This document shows positions 5,720-12,396 of a DNA stretch of 12,396 nt, piece after piece (positions within the stretch are counted from its first letter, which is position 1; every line of letters starts with the position of its first letter). The notes under the pieces are model-generated. The model had not been told where the DNA came from and did no database searches. It saw only the letters and a program-made list of their open reading frames with translations. The translations under genes and the position numbers were made by a program. Source of the DNA: an uncultured Alphaproteobacteria bacterium (GTDB lineage Bacteria; Pseudomonadota; Alphaproteobacteria; RF32; CAG-239); assembly GCA_910580155.1 (NCBI GenBank), contig CAJTWX010000051.1:1-12396 (forward strand), in the 5' to 3' direction.

Positions 5720-6826
5720 ATGATGAAACCGAACTCGATTTTGGGAACGTATCTTGTAAAACAGACTGTTTTAAACTTTTTGTATGTTTTGGCAGTGATA
5801 TCGGCAATCATTATGATGTTTGATATGATTGAGATTTTGCGCAAAACATCCGGCAGGCACGAAGTATCCGTTGGCTTTTTGCTTGAATATGTTGTGGCTA
5901 AACTGCCGGAAACTGTGGATAAGGTTATTCCGTTTATTGTGATGGTTTCAACAATGATAACCTTTTGGAGATTGAGCAAAACGAATGAGTTTGTGATTAT
6001 CCGTGCGGCGGGGGTTTCTATCTGGGGCGTGTTGACGCCAGTTTTGTTGGCGGTGTTTGGAATTGGTTTTTTCTGGATTGCGGTGCTTAATCCGATTTCC
6101 GCGCGGTTGTATGAGTTGAAGGAAACATTATCTTACCGGTTGTCAACGGATAATCCGAATGCATTTTTATTCTCTAACAAGGGATTATGGATTCGTGAAG
6201 GAAAGAGTGACGATGATGTGGCGATTATTAACGCAAACGGGCTTAATTTGCAGGATAATGTTTTGTGGCTGCACGATGTCAGTGTTATTGAGGTTGACGA
6301 ACGGACTCAAGTGATACGGCGAATCGAGGCATTTGTTGCAACCCTTGAGGACGGCAATCTGAATTTGCGCGATGTAAGAATCTATAAAACAGGGCAACAG
6401 GTTGAGGTTTTGAACAGTTTACAATATCCGACGGAAATGAATTTGCAGCGGATTAAAGATAATTTTGTTGACCCGGAGGCGATTTCATTTTGGAATCTGC
6501 CTGATACAATAGAATTTTATGAAGCTTCGGGGTTTTCCGTGCAGCGGCATAAGATGAGATATTTGAGTTTGGTAGCACTACCGTTTTTGCTGATGGCGAT
6601 GGTGTTGGTGGCGGGGATATTCTCGCTTAAGGCAAGCCAACGTCAAGGCGGGGTGTTGTGGATGATTATTTTCGGGATTACAACTGGATTTGCGGTTTAT
6701 TTTTCATCGCAAGTTATTTCAGCATTTGGGATTAACGCGTATATTCCGGTGTGGTTTGCGGTTTGGGCGCCGGCAATTGTTGTGGCGTCATTAAGCGTTT
6801 CGGTTTATCTGCATAAAGAAGAATAA
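5720..6826 (+). CDS. lptG: LPS export system inner-membrane permease LptG
   Basis: LptG pairs with LptF and the LptB2 ATPase to pull lipopolysaccharide out of the inner membrane and pass it to the periplasmic LptC-LptA bridge. The 368-residue protein has the family layout: three N-terminal membrane helices (about 15-36, 62-82, 100-124), a periplasmic beta-jellyroll domain (about 130-275), and three C-terminal helices (about 283-303, 311-332, 340-363). The signatures ETVDKVIPF (64-72), EFVIIRAAGVS (90-100, cytoplasmic coupling helix) and the LptG-like segment FWNLPDTIEFYEASGFSVQR (257-276) are clear. LptF is not adjacent, though in many proteobacteria lptF and lptG are neighbours. Two consecutive ATGs (5720, 5723) are possible starts. 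AGGA (5706-5709) overlaps the cysK stop codon and serves as ribosome site, so it is likely cotranscribed with cysK. Confidence 0.9.
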   Translation: MMKPNSILGTYLVKQTVLNFLYVLAVISAIIMMFDMIEILRKTSGRHEVSVGFLLEYVVAKLPETVDKVIPFIVMVSTMITFWRLSKTNEFVIIRAAGVSIWGVLTPVLLAVFGIGFFWIAVLNPISARLYELKETLSYRLSTDNPNAFLFSNKGLWIREGKSDDDVAIINANGLNLQDNVLWLHDVSVIEVDERTQVIRRIEAFVATLEDGNLNLRDVRIYKTGQQVEVLNSLQYPTEMNLQRIKDNFVDPEAISFWNLPDTIEFYEASGFSVQRHKMRYLSLVALPFLLMAMVLVAGIFSLKASQRQGGVLWMIIFGITTGFAVYFSSQVISAFGINAYIPVWFAVWAPAIVVASLSVSVYLHKEE

Positions 6827-6862
6827 AAGAGATAAAGCAGTTTGCGGTTGGGCGGGAGTATA

Positions 6863-6888
6863 ACGGAAAGATATTTTTCGGCGTTTTT
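6863..6888 (+). terminator. Weak candidate terminator after lptG
   Basis: An imperfect stem (ACG, then AAA, against TTT and CGT with a two-base bulge) precedes a run of five T. It is poorer than the other terminators in the window. The space 6827-6929 between the convergent genes holds nothing else that I can support. Confidence 0.25.
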
Positions 6889-6929
6889 GCTGTGACGGAA
6901 TGAAAGGTAATGGCTATGGTATACGGATT

Positions 6930-8174
6930 TTATCTGCCACTGAAGAGTTTGCTGAGGCGGGAAATGATGGCAGAGTCATCAGTGATGGCCTGTGAGTCGG
7001 CAGAGTTGTTGTGATTGTTTTGCAAAATCCGGTTTAGCTGCTTTTCATAACCGCCGGAAATCGCCAGTTTTTTGCCGAGCACAATGACCTCAGCGGGCTG
7101 TGGAAGGGAGCTGCGTTTAGGGCTAAAGATCTCAAGTACCACATCTTTGAACTGACCCTGTTCCTCTTTGGGAAATGCTGCAATAAGCTTCAGTAAGTCC
7201 CGCATAAACGGCGGCGCGTTGGTGATATCAACGATAGCGCGGGCTTTCTCCGGTGTAAACGGTTGACAGTTCTTTCCTGTCGGATAAAATTTTTTGATGT
7301 CTCCGAAACCGCTGACATAATTGCTGAAATAACGGTTGTGAATCGTCGAACGCGATAAGGTTTCCGTAAATTCTTTTTGTGTTTCCATTTCTTTGGCGAA
7401 ATACGTTTGCAGATAATTATACATTGCCGTATTGGCAAAATTGCCGTCATAGCCGCTGTTAGTATTAAACTGGATGCCGGCGAACAGCGCCTGTCTGGCC
7501 ACCCACGTGCCTTTAGGATCCATCAGCCATTCTATCGGCTGAACCTCAAACCAATACGCCTGACCTTTCTGAACCGATGTGCCGTTGGACATTATCGAAT
7601 CGCTGTCATAGGGTTTGCCCTCAATACGGACATATTTTTTGCCTTTGAGCGTATATTCTGCACAGTTTTGCGGGGTAAAACCGGTACTGTGGGTATAAAG
7701 CTCCGCCGAATCGAAAGTATAGTTTTTGCCGGTGGTTTTAAGGGCATTTTTCTGGTACTGAGCTTCCAATTCCAGACTGACGGCTTTGGCTGCCACGGTT
7801 TGCGGATAGGTTCCGTATTCGCAAATTTGTACCGTCTTGCCGTTGGCAAGACGCATTGTCCTCACGTTGTTCGGGCGGATTAAAGATGTTGCTGAGAACG
7901 GTAAAGCGGGACGTCCGGCGGCGGTCCGTATGATAGGGTAAAGGCCGTCTTGGTCGCCGTAAGAGTTGACGGAGAGGACGTCTCTCTCCCTGCTGGAAGA
8001 TGCCGACCAGGCTAAACCGGAAGCCTCGCCAGCACTGTTTTTGGTGCCGCTGCCCATCATAGTTCCCAAGGCAATCGCAACATCCGAAATGCCGACTTTT
8101 GTGCCATACACCTGTATCACTTCCAGCGCATAGTTGCCCCAGATATCTTCTTCTCTTAAAAGCGTTACTTCCAT
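6930..8174 (-). CDS. Uncharacterised protein with DUF6273-like motifs in permuted order
   Basis: This 414-residue protein has no signal peptide and no membrane helix. Near the N-terminus, LAWSASSSRERDVLSVN (54-70) and RTAAGRPALPFS (83-94) resemble the closing part of DUF6273-type domains (W-S-x-S near a G-x-RPAL). Further on, EYGTYPQT (119-126), VQPIEWL (211-217), WVARQALFAGIQFN (224-237) and MYNYLQTYFAKEM (251-263) resemble the opening part of the same domain (GxYPQT, PIEW, then a residue-rich WLN-like segment). The normal order thus appears reversed. The C-terminal 140 residues are unfamiliar. No catalytic residues are evident. The gene is GC-richer than its surroundings (35 G/C of 60 in 7921-7980), which suggests a different history. 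The ATG at 8174 has an AGAGA-type ribosome site. It stands where tolQ might be expected after ybgC. The domain link is from memory of the family, so function is left open. Confidence 0.75.
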   Translation of the reverse strand: MEVTLLREEDIWGNYALEVIQVYGTKVGISDVAIALGTMMGSGTKNSAGEASGLAWSASSSRERDVLSVNSYGDQDGLYPIIRTAAGRPALPFSATSLIRPNNVRTMRLANGKTVQICEYGTYPQTVAAKAVSLELEAQYQKNALKTTGKNYTFDSAELYTHSTGFTPQNCAEYTLKGKKYVRIEGKPYDSDSIMSNGTSVQKGQAYWFEVQPIEWLMDPKGTWVARQALFAGIQFNTNSGYDGNFANTAMYNYLQTYFAKEMETQKEFTETLSRSTIHNRYFSNYVSGFGDIKKFYPTGKNCQPFTPEKARAIVDITNAPPFMRDLLKLIAAFPKEEQGQFKDVVLEIFSPKRSSLPQPAEVIVLGKKLAISGGYEKQLNRILQNNHNNSADSQAITDDSAIISRLSKLFSGR

Positions 8175-8201
8175 TTTTGTCTCTTTCTGATCTTGTTATA
8201 T

Positions 8202-8230
8202 AGTTTATTATATTTCCCCCTTCTTTGCAA
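8202..8230 (-). promoter_or_regulatory. Predicted promoter of the DUF6273-like gene
   Basis: On the minus strand TTGCAA (8230-8225) and TAAACT (8207-8202) are 17 bp apart, giving a leader of about 20 nt. It suggests that this gene is transcribed separately from the ruv-ybgC operon upstream. I found no clear terminator after ybgC in 8231-8312. Confidence 0.4.
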
Positions 8231-8312
8231 GCCTTTTTTAACCCTAATATGAGAACGATGGCGGGAAACCTGGAAAAAATTACAATAAAAGATGGTTAGA
8301 GTCCGAAATTTT

Positions 8313-8759
8313 TTAGAGTGAAGTTGATAAGAGAGACGATATTTCAGTAGGAATTTTGGTCGGACGCATAGCGGGCAGGCTTAAAAAGACCAGAGTGATT
8401 TCAATTTCAGAAAGAATGGTATCGCCGCGATAAAGCTTTTGTTCCATTTTGAGTGAAACGCCTTTGATTTCCGTTACTTTGCAGGTGATATTGAGGGCGT
8501 CATCGAGTTTGGCTGGAGATTTGTAAGAGATATGACAATTGCGGACGACAAAGCCCATCCCTTGATTTTTTAGCATTTCTTCCTGATTTAAGCCGAGGTG
8601 GCGCAAGTATTCGGTGCGGGCGCGTTCGGCGTATTTTAAGTAATTGGCATAATAAACAATCCCGCCGGCGTCTGTATCTTCATAATAGATGCGGATGGGG
8701 AAAGAGAATGTTTTATCATCAAATAATGTTCCGGTGATGGTGGGTGTTTCGTATGTCAT
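8313..8759 (-). CDS. ybgC: YbgC-type acyl-CoA thioesterase
   Basis: This 148-residue hot-dog-fold (4HBT) thioesterase hydrolyses acyl-CoA esters; in E. coli it is the first gene of the tol-pal cluster and has been linked to phospholipid metabolism. The signature YYEDTDAGGIVYYANYLKYA (25-44) contains the catalytic aspartate (D30 of DTDAGG), followed by ERARTEYLR (45-53) and GFVVRNCHISYKSPAKLDD (69-87). The position after VY is Tyr rather than the common His (VYHANY). The first 15 or so residues are an extra lead compared with E. coli. It starts two nt after the ruvB stop codon, with AGGA inside the end of ruvB as ribosome site, so it is translationally coupled. No tolQ follows. Confidence 0.92.
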   Translation of the reverse strand: MTYETPTITGTLFDDKTFSFPIRIYYEDTDAGGIVYYANYLKYAERARTEYLRHLGLNQEEMLKNQGMGFVVRNCHISYKSPAKLDDALNITCKVTEIKGVSLKMEQKLYRGDTILSEIEITLVFLSLPAMRPTKIPTEISSLLSTSL

Positions 8760-8761
8760 TG

Positions 8762-9817
8762 TTAAAATCCTAAATCATCAATAAAACTAAACTGATTATC
8801 ATTTTTAAATTTGCTGATACCCAGATATTTACAGCCGAGTTCTGAGAGGACGCGTCCGCGCGGGGTGCGCTGTAAAAATCCGAGCTTTAACAGATAGGGC
8901 TCAATTACTTCTTCGATTGTATCGCGTTCTTCGGATAATGCTGCGGCAAGCGTATCGGCGCCAACCGGACCTCCGCCGTAGTTTTTGGCAATGCAAGTTA
9001 GGTACCGGCGGTCAAATTCATCCAGCCCGTAAGAGTCGACATCTAATAGCTGTAAGGCTTTATCTGCAATGGCCGAATCGATTTCAATATTACCGGCAAC
9101 CGCGCCGAAATCGCGAACGCGTTTGAGAAGGCGGCCGGCAATACGCGGCGTGCCGCGGGAGCGTTTGGCTATTTCCATTGCGCCGTCAGCTGAAATCGGC
9201 ATATTCAAAAGTGCCGCGCCGCGAAGGACAATTTTTTGCAAATCTTTGTGATTATAAAAATCCATTCGGAGCGGAATGCCGAAACGTTCGCGCAAAGGGG
9301 TGGAAACCAAACCGGAGCGGGTGGTTGCACCAACAAGCGTAAAGGGTTGCAGGTCTATTTTTACCGAGCGGGCAGAAGGACCTTCGCCGATGATGATATC
9401 AAGTTGAAAATCTTCCATAGCCGAATATAATACTTCTTCAATGGCAGGGTTTAGGCGGTGGATTTCGTCTATAAACAAGACGTCGCGGGCTTCTAAGTTA
9501 GTTAAAATGGCGGCTAAATCGCCCGAGCGGGTTATCATAGGGGCAGAGGTTGCTTTGAAGCCAACGCCAAGCTCTTTGGATATGATGTTTGATAAAGTGG
9601 TTTTGCCCAGTCCGGGAGGGCCGTATAATAAAACGTGGTCAAGAACTTCGCCGCGGCTTTTGGCTGACTGAATAAACACTTTTAGGTTTTGGCAGACTTT
9701 ATCCTGTCCGACAAATTCATCCAATGTTGAGGGGCGAAGATTTACGGTAGCTGGAGAATTTGTTTCGTCTGTGGAGAGCTTTTGGGCACTGACAATGCGT
9801 TCTTTATCTTCGGGCAT
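8762..9817 (-). CDS. ruvB: Holliday junction branch migration ATPase RuvB
   Basis: RuvB is the hexameric AAA+ motor that, together with RuvA, drives Holliday-junction branch migration during recombinational repair. The 351-residue protein shows Walker A GPPGLGKT (66-73), Walker B DEIH (117-120), sensor 1 GATTRSG (163-169), the arginine-finger segment LRERFG (175-180), sensor 2 RGTPR (221-225) and the C-terminal winged helix with FLQRTPRGR. The first 25 residues are a variable extension. The ATG at 9817 follows AGGAGA (9828-9823), which overlaps the ruvA stop codon. All catalytic landmarks are intact and the length is normal. Confidence 0.97.
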   Translation of the reverse strand: MPEDKERIVSAQKLSTDETNSPATVNLRPSTLDEFVGQDKVCQNLKVFIQSAKSRGEVLDHVLLYGPPGLGKTTLSNIISKELGVGFKATSAPMITRSGDLAAILTNLEARDVLFIDEIHRLNPAIEEVLYSAMEDFQLDIIIGEGPSARSVKIDLQPFTLVGATTRSGLVSTPLRERFGIPLRMDFYNHKDLQKIVLRGAALLNMPISADGAMEIAKRSRGTPRIAGRLLKRVRDFGAVAGNIEIDSAIADKALQLLDVDSYGLDEFDRRYLTCIAKNYGGGPVGADTLAAALSEERDTIEEVIEPYLLKLGFLQRTPRGRVLSELGCKYLGISKFKNDNQFSFIDDLGF

Positions 9818-9826
9818 ATTGTTCTC

Positions 9827-10495
9827 CTATTGGTTAAATTCTTTAAGAGCCAACCGGATAAGCGTTCCCATATCGGCATTTGGATTATTGAGGCAAACTT
9901 CGGCAGCAACTTTGTATGCGTCAATTTTGGCATAACCTAAGTTGGTGAGGGCGGAGGTAACGTCTTCAGTTTTGGTATAAGCTGTATCGGTTTCTTCCGC
10001 AGAGGCTTGCTGTGCGGAGGTATCTTGGGGTTTATTTGTGTCTGCAGTATCTGATGAGGCGTTTAATTCTGTGCCGGACATATATTCTATCGGAATAGTC
10101 ACAATTTTACCTTTTAATTCTGTGACAAGACGTGCTGCTAATTTAGGCCCGACACCGGCAGCGCGCAAAAAAGAGCTTTTATCTTGAGCGGCAACAGCCT
10201 GAGAGAGTTGGGCGGGAGATAATGCGCTTAAGATGTTCAGGCAGACTTTGCCACCAACGCCTTGTATTTTGGTCAGCGTGTTAAACCATTCTTTTTCCCA
10301 CGCAGTCTGAAAACCAAAAAGTGTAAAACTGTCTTCTTTAATAACGGTTTCAATGAGCAGAACGGCGTATTCCCCTTGTGTGAGTTTGGAAAGGGAGCGC
10401 GATGACATATTGACCAGATAGCCGACACCGTTGACATCAATAATGCAACAGTCTTCGCCGATGTTGTCTATTATACCTTTTAATTTTGCAATCAT
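9827..10495 (-). CDS. ruvA: Holliday junction-binding protein RuvA
   Basis: RuvA tetramers bind four-way junctions and load RuvB. The 222-residue protein has domain I (OB fold, about 1-63) with the acidic pin pair E54 and D55, which guides strand separation, then domain II with two helix-hairpin-helix motifs (IQGVGGKVCLNIL at 77-89 and AAGVGPKLAARLV at 112-124). A long Ser/Thr/Asp/Glu-rich flexible linker (about 139-176) precedes domain III (177-222, the RuvB contact; TSALTNLGY). The linker makes the protein somewhat longer than the usual 190-205 residues. The ATG at 10495 follows AAAGGA. It leads the ruvA-ruvB-ybgC operon; ruvC, often directly upstream, is absent here, and the divergent porin gene takes its place. 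Confidence 0.95.
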   Translation of the reverse strand: MIAKLKGIIDNIGEDCCIIDVNGVGYLVNMSSRSLSKLTQGEYAVLLIETVIKEDSFTLFGFQTAWEKEWFNTLTKIQGVGGKVCLNILSALSPAQLSQAVAAQDKSSFLRAAGVGPKLAARLVTELKGKIVTIPIEYMSGTELNASSDTADTNKPQDTSAQQASAEETDTAYTKTEDVTSALTNLGYAKIDAYKVAAEVCLNNPNADMGTLIRLALKEFNQ

Positions 10496-10522
10496 TTGTT
10501 TATTTTCCTTTGTTATTAAGGA

Positions 10523-10551
10523 AGTTTAACTGTTTTATCCTGTTACTTCAA
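10523..10551 (-). promoter_or_regulatory. Predicted promoter of the ruvA-ruvB-ybgC operon
   Basis: On the minus strand TTGAAG (10551-10546) and TAAACT (10528-10523) have 17-bp spacing, giving a leader of about 20 nt before ruvA. I see no LexA-like operator of a type I can recognise in the divergent region. Confidence 0.45.
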
Positions 10552-10633
10552 GAGCTTTTTTTGTTCCACCCCCTTTTTTTAATTGTTTTAAAGGTTATAT
10601 CCGAAAGATGTTTAATATATACAAAGGATATGA

Positions 10634-11770
10634 ATGATGAAATATTTTAAAACTTTTTTATGGGTTTGTTTGTTTTTGCCGGTTTGGGGAACGGCAAGAG
10701 CAGAAAGTTATCAAGATTTAAAAAACAAATTAAACAAAGAATACGGATTTGATTATAACTTTGATATTTCGGTTTTGGGACAGCGCTCAAGTCCGAACGG
10801 GGAGCATAATGCAGTACAAACATATTTGTACCCTTCGTTTATGTGGACGACTTTTAATAATGAGTACGGAATTGGAGCTTTAAATTTTGCTTATACAGTT
10901 ATACGGTATGGCAATCATAATGCGAGTGATTTAGCAACTAATTCAGGTTTCGTAACACCTTTAAACGATTATCCGAGTAATGAAAATGAGTTTTCAGAGC
11001 TTTATTATACGTATCAATTGGGGGGTAAATGGAACTGGTTAACTTTAGGAGTGGGGCAATTTCCGATTTATAACTTTGACGGTACGGCATACGATGCTAA
11101 CCAACAAGTCAACTTTTTAAATGATGCGCTGGCACAAAATGCTTCTGCATCTTATACGCAGGCCGGATTAGGAATTTATGCTCAGATTTCGCCAAATAGC
11201 GAGTGGTCTTTTGCTTTTGGCGGACAAGACGGTACAAATATAGATGCGCCAAGTATCCGTTTTAATCATTTAGATGAAGAGCATTATACGACATTTGGGT
11301 ATGTTGCGTATACGCCGACGATTAAAGGTCTGGGTGATTCGGAAGTTTCGGTTTTGGTATATAATCAGCCAGCGGTGCACGAGCAGCCGCAAACAACAAA
11401 CGGCTGGTCTTTGAACTTATCGCAAAGTATCGGTAAAAAACTCAACTTATTTGCGCGTCTAAATGAGGTTAGCGGGAGTGTGGAAAGTATTCGGCAATCT
11501 TGGGTTTTCGGCGGCGTATATAATAATCCACTAAACAGAAACTCTCTTGACCAGATAGGGCTTGCATACGCCTATAATAAGCTTGATGAAAAAGCAGTCG
11601 GTGAGCCGTTAAGGCATAAAGCCGAACAGGTTATTGAGGCTTATTGGGCGTGGGGAATCGGCGATATGCTGACGTTAACGCCGGATGTGCAGATGTATAT
11701 CAATCCGGCTCTTAACCAAAAATCGGATTATGGTTTTGTGACGAGCTTGCGTGCAACAGTGTTTTTCTAG
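10634..11770 (+). CDS. OprB-like carbohydrate-selective porin
   Basis: The 378-residue precursor begins with a Sec signal peptide (basic MMKYFK, hydrophobic core, AxA cleavage site after A23). The mature chain (about 355 residues) is made of alternating short beta-strands rich in Tyr, Trp, Phe and Gly and ends with the terminal Phe (RATVFF) that BAM recognises. Segments such as LYYTYQLGGKWNWLTLGVGQ, FGGQDG and the WVFGGVYNNP/GLAYAYNK block are typical of the OprB family, which lets sugars diffuse across the outer membrane. Substrate specificity cannot be read from the sequence. Two consecutive ATGs (10634, 10637) follow AAAGGA (10623-10628). A weak promoter TTTAAA (10587-10592) with TTTAAT (10611-10616) may serve it. 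It is divergent from ruvA and has its own terminator, so it is probably monocistronic. Confidence 0.85.
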   Translation: MMKYFKTFLWVCLFLPVWGTARAESYQDLKNKLNKEYGFDYNFDISVLGQRSSPNGEHNAVQTYLYPSFMWTTFNNEYGIGALNFAYTVIRYGNHNASDLATNSGFVTPLNDYPSNENEFSELYYTYQLGGKWNWLTLGVGQFPIYNFDGTAYDANQQVNFLNDALAQNASASYTQAGLGIYAQISPNSEWSFAFGGQDGTNIDAPSIRFNHLDEEHYTTFGYVAYTPTIKGLGDSEVSVLVYNQPAVHEQPQTTNGWSLNLSQSIGKKLNLFARLNEVSGSVESIRQSWVFGGVYNNPLNRNSLDQIGLAYAYNKLDEKAVGEPLRHKAEQVIEAYWAWGIGDMLTLTPDVQMYINPALNQKSDYGFVTSLRATVFF

Positions 11771-11793
11771 CCGGAATGATGTTTTGTTAAAGG

Positions 11794-11820
11794 AAAGGGC
11801 GGAAAGGAACCGTCCTTTTT
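11794..11820 (+). terminator. Intrinsic terminator of the porin gene
   Basis: GGGCGG (11797-11802) pairs with CCGTCC (11810-11815), with one G-T wobble. The stem is extended by AAA against TTT, has a 7-nt loop, and ends in five T. It lies about 25 nt after the porin stop. Confidence 0.8.
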
Positions 11821-11822
11821 GA

Positions 11823-11873
11823 TGTTTAAAGACAGTGTTTAAATACGATGTATTTTATTTTATACATTCATCG
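11823..11873. repeat. Direct and inverted repeats between porin and lipoprotein genes
   Basis: TGTTTAAA occurs twice (11823-11830 and 11836-11843) with a 5-bp gap. Next to it ATGTAT (11848-11853) is inverted at 11862-11867, with CGATG and CATCG flanking (11846-11850, 11869-11873). It could be a regulator site for the downstream lipoprotein gene or an AT-rich chance structure. The rest of 11874-11989 is AT-rich, with a -10-like TATACT at 11931-11936 and no good -35. Confidence 0.25.
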
Positions 11874-11989
11874 TGGTTATTTTCGTTGTGTATTAGTGTG
11901 TTTTTTATGGTGTTTATTGTATAAAATCAATATACTTTCAGAAAAAAGGAAATGTAATATTTTTAATCTTAAAAAGGATTTAGCCAAAA

Positions 11990-12396
11990 ATGCGTAAATT
12001 GTTTTTATTGTCGCTTATTTTTACGATTTCTGCTTGTCAGCCAAAACAGGTGATAGTTCCGGCTGTGGTGCATAATGTAAATACAACACAGGAAATTGTG
12101 GTGGAAAAAGCTCATCTGCCGATTATCGGAGAAGTTGAGCCAATTTATTTTTTGCCGATGAAATCACCTTTTTCAGCAAGAATTGATACGGGGGCGACAA
12201 CATCTTCTTTGGACTGCAAAGATGTTAATTATTTTGAGCGGGATGGTGAAAAATGGGTCAGCTTTAAGCTAAAAAACCGTAAGAGCGGAGAAGAACATAT
12301 TTTTGAAAAAAGAATAGAGCGTACGTTTAAGGTTAAGCGTATGGGGGAGGATGAAAACAGAAAAGCGATTAAAATGGATGTGAAGATGGGGGGGGA
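11990..12396 (+). CDS. Lipoprotein with retropepsin-like (RimK-associated 'ATP-dependent zinc protease' type) domain, partial
   Basis: The window end cuts this open reading frame after 135 codons; the stop is not seen. MRKLFLLSLIFTISAC is a type II signal with a lipobox ISAC (lipid cysteine C16), so the protein is predicted to be anchored in the inner or outer membrane facing the periplasm. From about residue 43 it reads PIIGEVEPIYFLPM, then ARIDTGATTSSLDC with the aspartic-protease-type DTG (D66). VNYFERDGEKWVSFKL follows. This matches the COG4067/PF05618 family, named an ATP-dependent zinc protease but carrying a retropepsin-like DTG motif; in other bacteria members are linked to RimK-like ligases. 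Proteolysis is inferred only. The ATG follows AAGGA (11974-11978). Confidence 0.72.
   Translation, partial: MRKLFLLSLIFTISACQPKQVIVPAVVHNVNTTQEIVVEKAHLPIIGEVEPIYFLPMKSPFSARIDTGATTSSLDCKDVNYFERDGEKWVSFKLKNRKSGEEHIFEKRIERTFKVKRMGEDENRKAIKMDVKMGG

Noticed and set aside
7377..7883. Plus-strand open frame opposite the DUF6273-like gene
   Set aside because: It is antisense to a frame with recognisable motifs; no ribosome site or family similarity.
7900..8020. Diversity-generating retroelement variable region
   Set aside because: The W-S-x-S to RPAL stretch is suggestive, but no template repeat, accessory gene or reverse transcriptase is in the window.
1..12396. CRISPR array, insertion sequence or phage module
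   Set aside because: No regularly spaced repeats, transposase, integrase, terminal inverted repeats or phage structural genes were found on either strand.

Overview
The window looks like chromosomal DNA of a Gram-negative alphaproteobacterium with modest GC content. The evidence is a six-domain ribosomal protein S1 with an alphaproteobacterial-style C-terminal tail, LptG, RuvA, RuvB and a YbgC-type thioesterase, an OprB-like outer-membrane porin, and lipoprotein and Sec signals. From memory the gene style resembles host- or gut-associated Rhodospirillales-like lineages. That placement is inference, since there is no rRNA in the window.

Layout. (1) 1-1345: a small secreted Asn/Ala-rich protein (+) converges through a shared hairpin terminator on a YrbL-like kinase-fold gene (-). 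The YrbL-like gene is preceded by its own promoter and a roughly 200-nt structured leader that ends in an intrinsic terminator. (2) 1385-4050: rpsA (-), with a strong terminator, a predicted promoter and a hairpin-rich leader without Shine-Dalgarno, lies downstream of a short-chain dehydrogenase (-). (3) 4145-6826: a tightly packed (+) run of gmk, cysK and lptG. (4) 6930-8174: a GC-richer gene (-) whose DUF6273-like motifs appear in permuted order. (5) 8313-10495: the translationally packed ruvA-ruvB-ybgC operon (-), with neither ruvC nor tolQRAB-pal beside it. (6) 10634-12396: an OprB-like porin (+) with a terminator, then the start of a lipoprotein with a retropepsin-like DTG motif (+, cut by the window end).

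Most genes are housekeeping: translation, GMP to GDP, cysteine synthesis, LPS export, and Holliday-junction branch migration. The most interesting part is non-coding. The region at 1136-1310 (minus strand) can fold into two mutually exclusive structures. One has two perfect 8- and 9-bp helices that cross as a pseudoknot. The other has an alternative hairpin plus the terminator. The 3' strand of the pseudoknot overlaps the 5' arm of the terminator, which is the layout of a riboswitch or attenuator controlling the YrbL-like gene. A second non-coding point is the rpsA leader, whose hairpins and masked start codon resemble the autoregulated S1 leader of E. coli. All structure statements come from reading by eye, with no folding energies or alignments.
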